Part shown: piece by piece, positions 1 through 6,834 of the stretch | Numbering within the stretch: position 1 is the first letter of the stretch | Layout of the letters: each line of letters starts with the position of its first letter | NCBI GenBank assembly: GCA_016295225.1 | Contig: JAEDLP010000023.1 | Coordinates: 1-18,848 of the forward strand | Length of the DNA: 18,848 bases | DNA from: Oscillospiraceae bacterium | GTDB lineage: Bacteria > Bacillota > Clostridia > Oscillospirales > Oscillospiraceae | Reading direction: 5' to 3' | Notes under the pieces: model-generated | The model's input: only the letters and a program-made list of their open reading frames with translations | What the model was told of the DNA's origin: nothing | The model's database searches: none | Program-made: the position numbers and the translations under genes

Positions 1-609
1 CACCTGGGTGGTGACCTCCTTCACGTTGGAGCCGTAGGTGATGCAGCCGGCCCGGACCAAGTCTTCCTCAACCAACCCATAATAGGCCAGGATCGTCTGG
101 GTATACTGGCCCACAGGAACATCGGCGTTGCCCATGGACATCAAAATGGTCCCATTGGTCAGGCCAGTCTTTACGTCCTCATAGGAGTGGATGCCGGCAG
201 GGTTTCCCTCGGGGACAGCCAGGGCCACCTTGTTCTCCAGGATATCGAAGCGGGTCCCCTCCAGAACCAGGTCCAGCCCCTCGGTGTTCTCGTCACCGCC
301 GTCACGGAGGTCCATCTGGTCCATCTGCTTCTGTCCGGCGGAAATGAAAACGTCACAGGCGGCCCCCTCCTGGATCTGGGTCTTCAGGGTGCCGGAGGAG
401 TCAAAGTTAAACACAAGGGTCACGCCGGGGTGGTCCGCCATGTAGCGGTTCCCCAGCTCCGTCAGTGTCTCGGTCATAGATGCTGCCGCGAAAACGATAA
501 TCTCCGTCTTATCCTCCTGGGAAGGAGCTTCTTGGGTCTGGCCGCCGCAGCCCGCCAACAGGCAGAGGGTCAGGGCCAACGCTGTCAATAGGGCAGTTCG
601 TTTTTTCAT
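1..609 (-). CDS. modA: Molybdate ABC transporter substrate-binding lipoprotein (ModA), C-terminus outside window
   Basis: Probable high-affinity binding protein that captures molybdate outside the membrane and hands it to the ModBC permease, supplying molybdenum for cofactor synthesis. The 203 visible residues start with a lysine-rich signal peptide and a lipobox, LLAGC, with the lipidated cysteine at residue 21. The mature part opens IIVFAAASMTETL and continues with FNFDSSGTLKTQI and CDVFISAG, matching the anion-binding lobes of periplasmic molybdate-binding proteins. The ATG at 609 has a GGAG ribosome site about eight bases upstream. Reading frame is open to the window edge, so the C-terminal part and any modB/modC lie to the left. 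The gene diverges from a Crp/Fnr regulator and molybdenum-enzyme maturation genes, which supports molybdate over sulfate or tungstate as the ligand. Tungstate specificity cannot be excluded by reading alone. Confidence 0.9.
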   Translation of the reverse strand, partial: MKKRTALLTALALTLCLLAGCGGQTQEAPSQEDKTEIIVFAAASMTETLTELGNRYMADHPGVTLVFNFDSSGTLKTQIQEGAACDVFISAGQKQMDQMDLRDGGDENTEGLDLVLEGTRFDILENKVALAVPEGNPAGIHSYEDVKTGLTNGTILMSMGNADVPVGQYTQTILAYYGLVEEDLVRAGCITYGSNVKEVTTQV

Positions 610-653
610 CGTATTTACTCCGTTCTGTTTTTTTCCATTTCAGCGTTTCTTTC

Positions 654-721
654 ACCATAATCCATTTCCATAGAAAAGTAAGTTGTTGCAACAACTTTTT
701 TGTGCTATCCTATTATATAAT
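654..721. promoter_or_regulatory. Divergent promoter region between modA and the Crp/Fnr operon
   Basis: Reading right, a perfect -10 hexamer TATAAT lies at 716-721 with no good -35 at 17 bases. Reading left, a weaker -10 (TATGGT, plus-strand 654-659; alternative GATTAT at 657-662) precedes modA, again without a strong -35. Both -10 elements sit at nearly the same distance (about 28-29 bases) from the centre of the palindrome at 680-697. That spacing is the class II activator position (about -41) for Crp/Fnr proteins on both sides. Promoter positions are inferred, not measured. Confidence 0.55.
680..697. promoter_or_regulatory. Perfect 18-bp palindrome, candidate Crp/Fnr-type operator
   Basis: The sequence AAGTTGTTGCAACAACTT is a perfect inverted repeat with no spacer. 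Its core TTGTTGCAACAA resembles the TTG-N6-CAA half-site layout used by several Fnr/Dnr-type regulators. It lies between modA and a Crp/Fnr-family gene, where autoregulation and control of molybdate uptake would be expected. Binding by that protein is an inference. Confidence 0.6.
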
Positions 722-748
722 CCAAACAGAACACCCAGGAGGCTGGAT

Positions 749-1423
749 ATGGACGTGCCTATGGCTCTGCAAAAAAACGAACTGTTCGCCCACCTGCCGG
801 ATACGGTCATCCAGCGGGAGGTCCTCCCCCAAGGGTATCTGCAAACCTTCCAAAAGGGACAGGTGGTCATTTCCCCCCAGCAAAAGGTAGACCGCCTGGG
901 GGTGATCCTCACCGGGCGGATTCATATCATGCACCTCTTTCCCAGCGGACAGTACAGCCTCATGTCCGTGCTACTCCCCATGAAGGTGCTGGGGGCCGAC
1001 CTGGTCTGCACCAGGAGCCAGCGCTCCCCCTATCACGCTGTGGCAGCCCTCTCCACCCAGGTCTTCTCTCTCCCTATTGAACTGCTCACCCAACCAGGAA
1101 TTCTTCGGGAGGAGCACCGGCTGCAGGCCTTGAACCAGCTGCTTACCCTCATCTCCCAGGAGAACATGAAGAAGGAATACCGTCTGGCAATTCTGTCCCA
1201 GAAAGGACTGCGGGAACGGATCCTGGTCTATCTGACCATGCAGGCCAACAAGCACCAGAAAAACACCTTCACCATCCCTTTTTCCAGGGAGGAAATGGCT
1301 TCCTTCCTCTGCGTCAACCGCAGCGCCCTTTCCCACGAGCTGAGCCTGATGCAGAAGGAGGGCTTGCTCTCCTTTCAGAAAAACCGCTTTACCCTCCACG
1401 ACCAGGAAAGGGGGACCCTATGA
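749..1423 (+). CDS. Crp/Fnr-family transcriptional regulator
   Basis: A 224-residue regulator with an N-terminal cyclic-nucleotide-binding-type beta-barrel (roughly residues 15-115), a dimer helix (about 118-145) and a C-terminal winged helix. The helix-turn-helix is about residues 178-207, with VNRSALSHELSLM as the probable recognition region. There is no cysteine cluster at the N-terminus, so it is not a classical oxygen-sensing Fnr with an iron-sulfur centre; the effector is unknown. The ATG at 749 is chosen because AGGAGG lies at 735-741. An upstream TTG at 683 would start inside the operator palindrome and encode residues unlike the family. The stop overlaps the yqeC start in an ATGA, so regulator and maturation genes are co-transcribed. 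This suggests a dedicated regulator of the selenium/molybdenum hydroxylase set, probably also of the divergent modA. Confidence 0.88.
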   Translation: MDVPMALQKNELFAHLPDTVIQREVLPQGYLQTFQKGQVVISPQQKVDRLGVILTGRIHIMHLFPSGQYSLMSVLLPMKVLGADLVCTRSQRSPYHAVAALSTQVFSLPIELLTQPGILREEHRLQALNQLLTLISQENMKKEYRLAILSQKGLRERILVYLTMQANKHQKNTFTIPFSREEMASFLCVNRSALSHELSLMQKEGLLSFQKNRFTLHDQERGTL

Positions 1424-2139
1424 CACAAATCGTATGGCACAGCGACCGGGGCTGGACCCAGGGAAACTCGGTGGGCTGCCTGGCCCTGCCGGGACGGGTG
1501 ATCTCCCTGGTGGGGGGCGGCGGCAAGACCACCCTTCTGTATCACCTGGCAGCGGACTATCAGGCAAAGAGCAAGCGGACCGCTGTGATGACCACCACGA
1601 AAATTTACCGGCCGAACCATGTCTGCGCCACCCGGCAGGAATGCGAAGTGCGCTGGGCCGCCGGGCAGTACGCCGTCTGCGGACAGGCTGTTTCCCCGGA
1701 AAAACTGGGGCCGCCCTCTCCACCCCTTCTGGCGTGGCTGCTGGAACACGCTGACATCGTCCTGATCGAAGCAGACGGGGCCAGGCACATGGCCTGCAAG
1801 ATCCCTGCGGACCACGAACCTGTCCTCCTCCCCCAGACCGACACGGTCATCGCCGTCCTGGGGCTGGACGCCCTGGGGCAGCCCGTAGGCCAGGTCTGCT
1901 TCCGGCCGGAGCTGGTCTGCGATTTTCTGGGCTGCGGCATGGACCACCCGCTCACCCGAGAGGATTTTGCCAAAATCCTTCTGGCTCCCCAAGGCTCCCG
2001 CAAGGACGTGGGCCAGCGGGATTACCGCGTCGTTCTCAACAAGTGCGACGAGGAAAGGCGATTGACAGAGGGCCAAGCGCTCGTTGCACTGTTGGAAAGC
2101 CTGGGCCACACCCAGACCTACCTCACCCGGTTTCGTTAG
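1420..2139 (+). CDS. yqeC: Selenium-dependent hydroxylase accessory protein YqeC
   Basis: A 239-residue P-loop protein. The nucleotide-binding loop SLVGGGGKTTLLYHLA places the lysine at residue 36, followed by the family strand VMTTTKIYRP (about 56-65). An acidic segment, LIEADGARHMACKIP, lies near residue 115 and fits the Walker B region and following loop. YqeC is known mainly from genome context: it occurs with YqeB, MocA and SelD in organisms with selenium-dependent molybdenum hydroxylases and is thought to help mature the selenium-bearing molybdenum cofactor. Its exact reaction is unproven. The start overlaps the regulator's stop by four bases, and yqeB follows after 16 bases, so the genes form one operon. 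No selenocysteine codon is needed, as the selenium in these enzymes is a labile cofactor ligand. Confidence 0.9.
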   Translation: MTQIVWHSDRGWTQGNSVGCLALPGRVISLVGGGGKTTLLYHLAADYQAKSKRTAVMTTTKIYRPNHVCATRQECEVRWAAGQYAVCGQAVSPEKLGPPSPPLLAWLLEHADIVLIEADGARHMACKIPADHEPVLLPQTDTVIAVLGLDALGQPVGQVCFRPELVCDFLGCGMDHPLTREDFAKILLAPQGSRKDVGQRDYRVVLNKCDEERRLTEGQALVALLESLGHTQTYLTRFR

Positions 2140-2155
2140 AAAGGACGGTCACCCT

Positions 2156-2959
2156 ATGGAACCTCTCATTCTCGTGCGCGGCGGCGGCGATCTGGCCACC
2201 GGCGTCATCCACAGACTCCACAGCGCAGGATTTCCCGTTCTGGTGCTGGAAATCCCCCAGCCCGCCGCCATCCGCCGGCAGGTCTCAGTCAGCGAGGCGG
2301 TCTACCAGGGAACAGCTACCGTGGAGGGAATGACCGCCCGCCTGATCCCCGATCTTTCTCACCTTTCCCAGACCCTGGAGGCGGGGGAAGTCCCTATCCT
2401 CATCGACCCAGAAGGCGCCTGCATCCCCCGCTTAAAGCCCGCTGTGGTGGTGGACGCCATCCTGGCCAAGCGGAACCTGGGTACTCGCCGGGATATGGCC
2501 CCCCTCACCATCGCCCTGGGTCCAGGATTCACAGCGGGGGAAGATGTGGACTTCGTCATTGAAACCATGCGGGGTCACAATCTGGGGCGTATCCTGACCG
2601 AAGGCCCCGCCCAGCCCAACACCGGCGTCCCCGGTCTGGTGGGCGGCGTCTCCGGGGAACGGGTCATCCACGCCGAGCACACGGGGATTCTCCGGGGCCG
2701 CCAGGTCATCGGCGATCTGGTGGAGCAGGGAGAACCCATCGCGGTGATCTCCAACGAGGCGGGAGAGTTCCCCGTCCCTGCCTCCATCTCCGGCCTGCTC
2801 CGGGGCCTGATCCGGGACGGGTTCCCGGTGACCAAGGGCCTCAAAATCGCCGATATCGACCCCCGCACGGGCGAACAAGAAAACTGCTTCACCATCTCCG
2901 ACAAGGCCCGGTGCATCGCAGGCAGCGTGCTGGAGCTGGTGTGCCGGCACGCCCGCTGA
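2156..2959 (+). CDS. yqeB: Selenium-dependent molybdenum cofactor biosynthesis protein YqeB
   Basis: A 267-residue protein whose N-terminal nucleotide-fold motif, ILVRGGGDLATGVIHRL, and internal segments IDPEGACIPRLKP, IALGPGFTAGEDVDFVIET and GHNLGRILTEGPAQPNTG are characteristic of YqeB (also called the EF2563 selenium-dependent molybdenum hydroxylase family). It is assumed to act in the cytoplasm in maturation of the selenium-dependent molybdenum hydroxylase cofactor; the chemistry is not established. The ATG at 2156 is selected by the ribosome site AGAAAGGA at 2138-2145, immediately after the yqeC stop. A more upstream start at 2084 would overlap yqeC and add residues outside the family. 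mocA follows 15 bases downstream. Length and motifs are complete, with no sign of damage, unlike the hydroxylase gene further right. Confidence 0.9.
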   Translation: MEPLILVRGGGDLATGVIHRLHSAGFPVLVLEIPQPAAIRRQVSVSEAVYQGTATVEGMTARLIPDLSHLSQTLEAGEVPILIDPEGACIPRLKPAVVVDAILAKRNLGTRRDMAPLTIALGPGFTAGEDVDFVIETMRGHNLGRILTEGPAQPNTGVPGLVGGVSGERVIHAEHTGILRGRQVIGDLVEQGEPIAVISNEAGEFPVPASISGLLRGLIRDGFPVTKGLKIADIDPRTGEQENCFTISDKARCIAGSVLELVCRHAR

Positions 2960-2974
2960 AATAGAGCAGGAGGA

Positions 2975-3580
2975 ATGATGGGAATGACACAGCGCCCAGC
3001 AAACTGCACCCTGTCCGCCGTGGTCATGGCCTCGGGCCATTCCACACGGTTTCAGGGAAATAAACTCATCACCCCGGTGGAGGGGGTGCCCATGATCCAG
3101 CGGCTCTTCCAGGCCCTCCCCCGCACCCTCTTCCAGACCGTGGCCGTGGTGGCCAGGGAGGACCCCATTCTGGAGCTGGCCCGGGCCTGGGGCCTCACCC
3201 CTGTATCCAACGACGACCGGGACAATGACACCGCCAAGACCATCCGCCTGGGGCTGACCCATATCCCGCCGGACAGCGCCGGCTGCATGTTCTTTGTGGG
3301 AGACCAGCCCTGGCTGCAGACCGATACCATCCTGCTTCTCTGCCGGAGCTTTTTCGCCCAGCCGGACAAGATCCACCTGCCTGTCCACCAGGGGCGGCGG
3401 GGCAACCCGGTGATCTTCCCCTCCAGTCTCTTTGAAGAACTGAAAAACCTCCCGTCCCATGGTCTGGGGAAGGCCGTCATCAGACGCCATCCCCAGCTTG
3501 TCATAGAGCGGGAGGTAAACGCCCGGGATCTCCGGGACGTGGATTACGCCTGGGAGCTGAACAGCTCCGAAAAGATCTGA
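2975..3580 (+). CDS. mocA: Molybdenum cofactor cytidylyltransferase MocA/YgfJ-like
   Basis: About 200 residues of a nucleotidyltransferase fold. The N-terminal motif AVVMASGHSTRFQGNKLITP corresponds to the LAAGxSxRxGxxK signature that binds the nucleotide, and FFVGDQPWLQTDTI holds the metal-binding aspartate region. RRGNPVIFP is also typical of the family. MocA attaches CMP to molybdopterin to give the cytosine dinucleotide used by xanthine dehydrogenase-type enzymes; the YgfJ branch travels with YqeB and YqeC, as here. AGGAGG at 2968-2973 lies only one base before the ATG at 2975; ATG codons at 2978 and 2984 are better spaced, so the real start may be one or three codons inside. The last 37 bases overlap the convergent ModE-like gene. 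Confidence 0.87.
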   Translation: MMGMTQRPANCTLSAVVMASGHSTRFQGNKLITPVEGVPMIQRLFQALPRTLFQTVAVVAREDPILELARAWGLTPVSNDDRDNDTAKTIRLGLTHIPPDSAGCMFFVGDQPWLQTDTILLLCRSFFAQPDKIHLPVHQGRRGNPVIFPSSLFEELKNLPSHGLGKAVIRRHPQLVIEREVNARDLRDVDYAWELNSSEKI

Positions 3581-3885
3581 CCGGCAGACTGGTCCAGGCG
3601 GGTCTCAAAGGTTTGGTACGTTTCAATGATCCGCAGCGCCTCCGGCGTAAGGGTGCTTCCGCCCCCTCGTTCCCCGCCGATCTTCTTCACCATCAGAGAG
3701 CAGCCGAAGCCCGCTTCGGCTGCTTTTACCATGTTCAGGGCCTTGTGGTAGGACAGAGACATGTCCTCCGCCGCTTTTTTCAGGGAACCGTATTCCTTCA
3801 CCTTCAAAAGCAGGGTCATGGGACCCAGGCCGAAAAACTTCTTTCCCTGGTCGTCGCAAAGGTATAGCTTCCAATCATACGTCAT
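3544..3885 (-). CDS. ModE N-terminal-type winged-helix regulator without molybdate-binding domain
   Basis: A 113-residue protein made only of the LysR-like winged helix found at the N-terminus of ModE. Residues 18-60 (GLGPMTLLLKVKEYGSLKKA to HKALNMVKAAEAGFG) form the helix-turn-helix, and GGERGGGSTLTPEA (70-83) is the conserved ModE wing. Full ModE has an additional molybdate-binding Mop part of about 150 residues that is missing here, so molybdenum sensing, if any, must occur differently. Such single-domain forms are common in clostridia. The gene reads leftward and its end overlaps mocA on the other strand. It diverges from the hydroxylase gene, and an inverted repeat resembling a ModE site lies between them. 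Likely role: molybdenum-related control of the hydroxylase region. The family call is firm; the target is inferred. Confidence 0.85.
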   Translation of the reverse strand: MTYDWKLYLCDDQGKKFFGLGPMTLLLKVKEYGSLKKAAEDMSLSYHKALNMVKAAEAGFGCSLMVKKIGGERGGGSTLTPEALRIIETYQTFETRLDQSAGQIFSELFSSQA

Positions 3886-3930
3886 AATCGGTTCCCTTCC
3901 TTCCCCTTAAAATAAGGCCGTTTTTCGAAA

Positions 3931-3959
3931 AGTATAACACGATATCTTAAAAATAACAA
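3931..3959 (-). promoter_or_regulatory. Predicted promoter of the ModE-like gene
   Basis: Reading the minus strand, TTGTTA (plus positions 3954-3959) and TATACT (3931-3936) are separated by 17 bases, a good sigma-70/SigA layout upstream of the ATG at 3885. The leader of about 40 bases contains a purine-rich stretch near the start. Confidence 0.5.
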
Positions 3960-3982
3960 CAACAGACCTCTTTTCTGACTTT

Positions 3983-4007
3983 CGTTATGTTATGAAAAAC
4001 ATATCCG
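3983..4007. promoter_or_regulatory. Candidate ModE-type operator in the modE-like/hydroxylase divergent region
   Basis: Six-base inverted arms TATGTT (3986-3991) and AACATA (3998-4003) are separated by six bases and flanked by CG on both sides (left half CGTTATGTT, right half AACATATCCG). This resembles the Escherichia coli ModE site, two CGTTATATT-like half-sites facing each other. It lies about 25 bases upstream of the predicted ModE-like promoter -35 and about 70-90 bases upstream of a possible hydroxylase -10 (TATATT, 4075-4080, no clear -35). The rest of the 270-base gap holds nothing else I can name; I see no convincing Moco riboswitch. Confidence 0.45.
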
Positions 4008-4155
4008 TAATTGTTCACAAAAATGCGCGAAATTTCCCGAATTACCCAGGGAACGATTGCGTTAAGAGTAGTTTTATATTGTGATGAATCCCATAGAATC
4101 TCGAAAAATCGACATTTCCTACGAAAGACCATGCAGAACAAAAGGAGGTAACCAG

Positions 4156-6063
4156 ATGAATTACATCATTGCAAAGTCAGCAGCCGAAGCCCTGGACGCC
4201 CTGTTGGGCGGAGAGGGAAACGCGCTGATCATTGCTGGCGGTTCTGACGTGATGGTTGACATAGAGGCAGGTAAGCTGGCCCCCCAGACCCTGGTGGACG
4301 TAACCGCCGCCGAGGATATGAAAGGCATCCGCGTGGAGGGCGGCCAGCTGGTCATCGGCGCGGCCGTTACTTTGACAGAGATCGCCAGAAGCCCCATGGT
4401 AAGACAGTACTTCCCCTCCCTGTGTAAGGGAGCCGGCAGCGTAGGCTCTCTCCAGATCCGAAACTCCGCCACCCTGGTGGGCAACGTGGTCACCGCCCAG
4501 CCCGCCGGCGACGCCGCCATGGCCGTGGCTCCCCTTGACCCCAAGTTCGTAGTGCTGTCCAAGGATGGAACCAGAGTAGAAGCCGTCTGCACCTTTGAGA
4601 ACACCACTAACAAGCCCTTCAACACCTCCGCCACCATGGTCACCACCCCCCGTCCCGCTGAACCCGTCCGGGACCAGACCATCTTTACCGATGAGCCCAA
4701 GTACATCGGCGACGAAATTGCTGCCGTTGCCGCTGAGACCGAAGCCATCGCCGCCGAGGCCATCAAGCTCATCAAGGTGGAGTATGAAGAGCTTCCCGCC
4801 GTTTACGATCCCATCGAGGCTCTGAAGCCCGACGCCCCCGAGGTTCAGCCTGTCTACGGCAACAAAGAACACCGAAACGTCTGCGGCGAGATCGTGAAGA
4901 TCGCCTTCTGCGAGTCCGAGCCTTACAGCGACGAGGCATTGGACCGGGGCTTTGCCCAGGCCGACGTTATCGTGGAGGCCGACGTCAAGCTGCCCCGCGT
5001 CAAGCAGTGCCAGATGGAGGTCCATGCCGCTGTGGCTTCTTATAAGGCCAACGGCACCCTGGAGATCATCTCCACCACACAGACCCCCACGCCCACCAAG
5101 ATGATCGTGGCCTACGCCTTCGACATGCCCGAAAGCAAGGTCCGGGTTCGGAATCCTCCCTACCTGGGCGGCGGCTTCGGCGTGCGCATCGGCATCAGCG
5201 GCAAGGCGGAGCTTCTGGCAGCCGCCCTGTCCATGAAGGCTCTGCGGCCCGTTAAGCTGGTCTACACCCGCGAGGAGGACTTTATCGCCTCCGATACCCG
5301 TCACGGCGGCTACATGCACGCCCGGCTGGGCGCCAGGAAGGACGGCACCTTCGTAGCCTTGGACACCACCGCCAAGCTGAACACCGGCGCTTACTGTACC
5401 TTCGGCGTGGAGCTGCTGGCCGTCTGCGGTGTCTGCGGCACTGCCGGTACCTATCATATCCCTTATCTGCGCTACACGGGCTATCCCGTCTACACCCACC
5501 AGCAGACCGCCGGCGCGTTCCGCGGCTTCGGTACTCCCCAGGGCACCGCTGTGGTGGAAGCTTGCGTGGATAAGATCGCTCAGGCCCTCGACATGGACCC
5601 CATTGAGCTGCGCAAGATAAACACCATGAAGCCTGACGACAAGAACTTCTTCCCCTTCTCTGTGGGCTCCGTGGGCACCAACGAGTGCCTGGACAAGGCC
5701 GCCGCAGAGATCGGCTGGTATGAAAAGCGGGGCAAGGCCCAGACCGGCAACAAGCGCCGGGGCGTGGGCATCGCCTGCAACACCCACGTCAGTAACGCCG
5801 CCCCCTTCTGCGTGGACTACAACGCTGTAGATATGGTCATCGAGCAGGATGGCTCTCTCCGCATCAACACCGCCATCCCCGAGATCGGTCCCGGTTCCAC
5901 CACCGCTTTGATCCAGGTGGCCTGCGACCTGCTGAGCGTCCCCTTTGAGACCACCACCATGATCTTTGGCGACTCCGCCGCTGCTCCCTTTGACATCGGC
6001 AGTCATGCCACCCGCACCCTGTACTCGGTGAGCCAGGTATGGAGGAGGCCGCCGCAGAGCTGA
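4156..6063 (+). CDS. Xanthine dehydrogenase-family chimera: partial FAD domain joined to molybdopterin subunit, ended early by frameshift
   Basis: A 635-residue frame from ATG 4156, with ribosome site AAAGGAGG at 4141-4148. Residues 1 to about 140 are the first half of a CoxM/XdhB-type FAD subunit (AGGSD at 28-31, GSLQIRNSATLVGN at about 97-110). Near residues 137-147 this passes straight into a molybdopterin subunit, entering within its N-terminal hammerhead domain (IFTDEPKYIGDEIAAVAAET). Cofactor-binding motifs follow: GGGFG (338-342) and GAFRGFGTPQ (453-462). No [2Fe-2S] domain is present, although these enzymes need it to pass electrons between molybdenum and FAD. The frame leaves the family after YSVSQ (about residue 627) and stops at 6063; the rest continues in another frame. 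It may be a decaying gene, a recombination product or an assembly join. The substrate (purine or another heterocycle) cannot be told. Confidence 0.85.
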   Translation: MNYIIAKSAAEALDALLGGEGNALIIAGGSDVMVDIEAGKLAPQTLVDVTAAEDMKGIRVEGGQLVIGAAVTLTEIARSPMVRQYFPSLCKGAGSVGSLQIRNSATLVGNVVTAQPAGDAAMAVAPLDPKFVVLSKDGTRVEAVCTFENTTNKPFNTSATMVTTPRPAEPVRDQTIFTDEPKYIGDEIAAVAAETEAIAAEAIKLIKVEYEELPAVYDPIEALKPDAPEVQPVYGNKEHRNVCGEIVKIAFCESEPYSDEALDRGFAQADVIVEADVKLPRVKQCQMEVHAAVASYKANGTLEIISTTQTPTPTKMIVAYAFDMPESKVRVRNPPYLGGGFGVRIGISGKAELLAAALSMKALRPVKLVYTREEDFIASDTRHGGYMHARLGARKDGTFVALDTTAKLNTGAYCTFGVELLAVCGVCGTAGTYHIPYLRYTGYPVYTHQQTAGAFRGFGTPQGTAVVEACVDKIAQALDMDPIELRKINTMKPDDKNFFPFSVGSVGTNECLDKAAAEIGWYEKRGKAQTGNKRRGVGIACNTHVSNAAPFCVDYNAVDMVIEQDGSLRINTAIPEIGPGSTTALIQVACDLLSVPFETTTMIFGDSAAAPFDIGSHATRTLYSVSQVWRRPPQS

Positions 6064-6698
6064 AGGCTGACATCCTCTCCTATGCCGCCGGCAAGGAATT
6101 CCTGGACACCGACGCCTCCAAGCTGACCCTGGAAGACGGCGTCATCAAGGGCGAAGGCAAGGAGATCACCCTGAAAACCCTGGCCTATGAGGCCCACCTG
6201 AGAGGCAAACAGTTCCTGGCCAGCAAGTGCAAGGTGCCTGAAAACTCCCTGCCCTTCGCCGCCCAGGCCGCCGAGATGGAGGTCGACATGGAGCTGGGTC
6301 TGGTGGAGGTCCTGAAGATCGCCGCCGCCCACGACGTGGGCAAGGTCATCAACCCCCGCCTGTGCGAAGGCCAGGTAGAGGGTGGCGTCCTCCAGGGCGT
6401 GGGCTGGGCCGTCCGCGAGGAAATGACCTATGAGGAAGGCAAGGGCTTCTATAACGAGGGCTTCCACAAGTATATGCTGCCCACCGCCGACGACCGTCCC
6501 GAGATTGTTTCCATCCTGGTGGAAAGCAACGACCCCAAGGGTACCTTTGGTATGAAGGGCATCGGCGAGGTTGGCTGCATCCCCACCCTCCCGGCCATCT
6601 TCTCTGCCGTGGAAGACGCCACCGGCGTTCGCTTCGAAGAAGCTCCCCTGACGCCCGACCGCGTCCTGGCTGGTCTGAAGGCCGCCGGTAAGATCTGA
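6039..6698 (+). pseudogene. C-terminal third of the same molybdopterin subunit, in a shifted frame
   Basis: This 219-residue frame begins with MEEAAAELKADIL, which directly continues the family sequence broken off after YSVSQ in the upstream frame, and runs to the natural C-terminus (PLTPDRVLAGLKAAGKI). It carries AAHDVGKVINPRLCEGQVEGG and the catalytic-glutamate motif MKGIGEVG, with the glutamate at about residue 177 of this frame. One extra base between 6034 and 6041 would restore a continuous protein of the expected spacing, so the simplest reading is a one-base deletion. The ATG at 6039 has no convincing ribosome site, so separate translation is doubtful. The frame is open back to 5994, leaving about 70 bases where a programmed shift could act, but I see no slippery heptamer. 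A terminator follows at 6742. Confidence 0.85.
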
Positions 6699-6741
6699 TC
6701 TGCTTCGATCTCTATCCATTCTATCCATACAACTATACAAA

Positions 6742-6779
6742 CAACGGCCAGGTCTCTCGCCTGGCCGTTGATTCTTTTT
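6742..6779 (+). terminator. Rho-independent terminator after the hydroxylase gene
   Basis: A perfect 11-base stem, CAACGGCCAGG (6742-6752) with CCTGGCCGTTG (6760-6770), loop of seven bases, followed by a T-rich tail ending TCTTTTT. Confidence 0.9.
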
Positions 6780-6796
6780 CCCGCCTGTGGTACTCT
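6768..6796 (+). promoter_or_regulatory. Possible promoter of the hydroxyacyl-CoA dehydrogenase gene
   Basis: TTGATT (6768-6773) and TACTCT (6791-6796) are 17 bases apart, about 40 bases before the ATG at 6835. The -35 lies in the foot and tail of the preceding terminator, so the two units would be packed together. The hexamers are moderate matches only. Confidence 0.35.
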
Positions 6797-6834
6797 AATC
6801 CCAATCTTACCTTTAATAACAAGGAGGAATTCCT

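Noticed and set aside
683..748. Upstream TTG start for the Crp/Fnr gene
   Set aside because: It lies inside the palindrome and before the predicted -10; the ATG at 749 has AGGAGG directly upstream.
4081..4155. Upstream extension of the hydroxylase reading frame from a GTG at 4081
   Set aside because: The added residues match no FAD-domain start, and the ATG at 4156 has a full AAAGGAGG ribosome site.
3886..4155. Molybdenum cofactor riboswitch before the hydroxylase gene
   Set aside because: I could not find a convincing multi-stem structure or conserved core by eye. A covariance-model search would be decisive.
4177..6006. A 609-residue open frame on the minus strand opposite the hydroxylase gene
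   Set aside because: It has low-complexity Gly/His/Asp/Val composition typical of the antisense of GC-rich coding sequence, no family motifs, and lies entirely over a recognised gene.
6061..6063. The TGA at 6061 as a selenocysteine codon in a selenium-linked enzyme
   Set aside because: Sequence after the TGA in that frame does not resemble the family, while the other frame does. Selenium in these hydroxylases is a cofactor ligand, not selenocysteine. A frameshift explains the stop.
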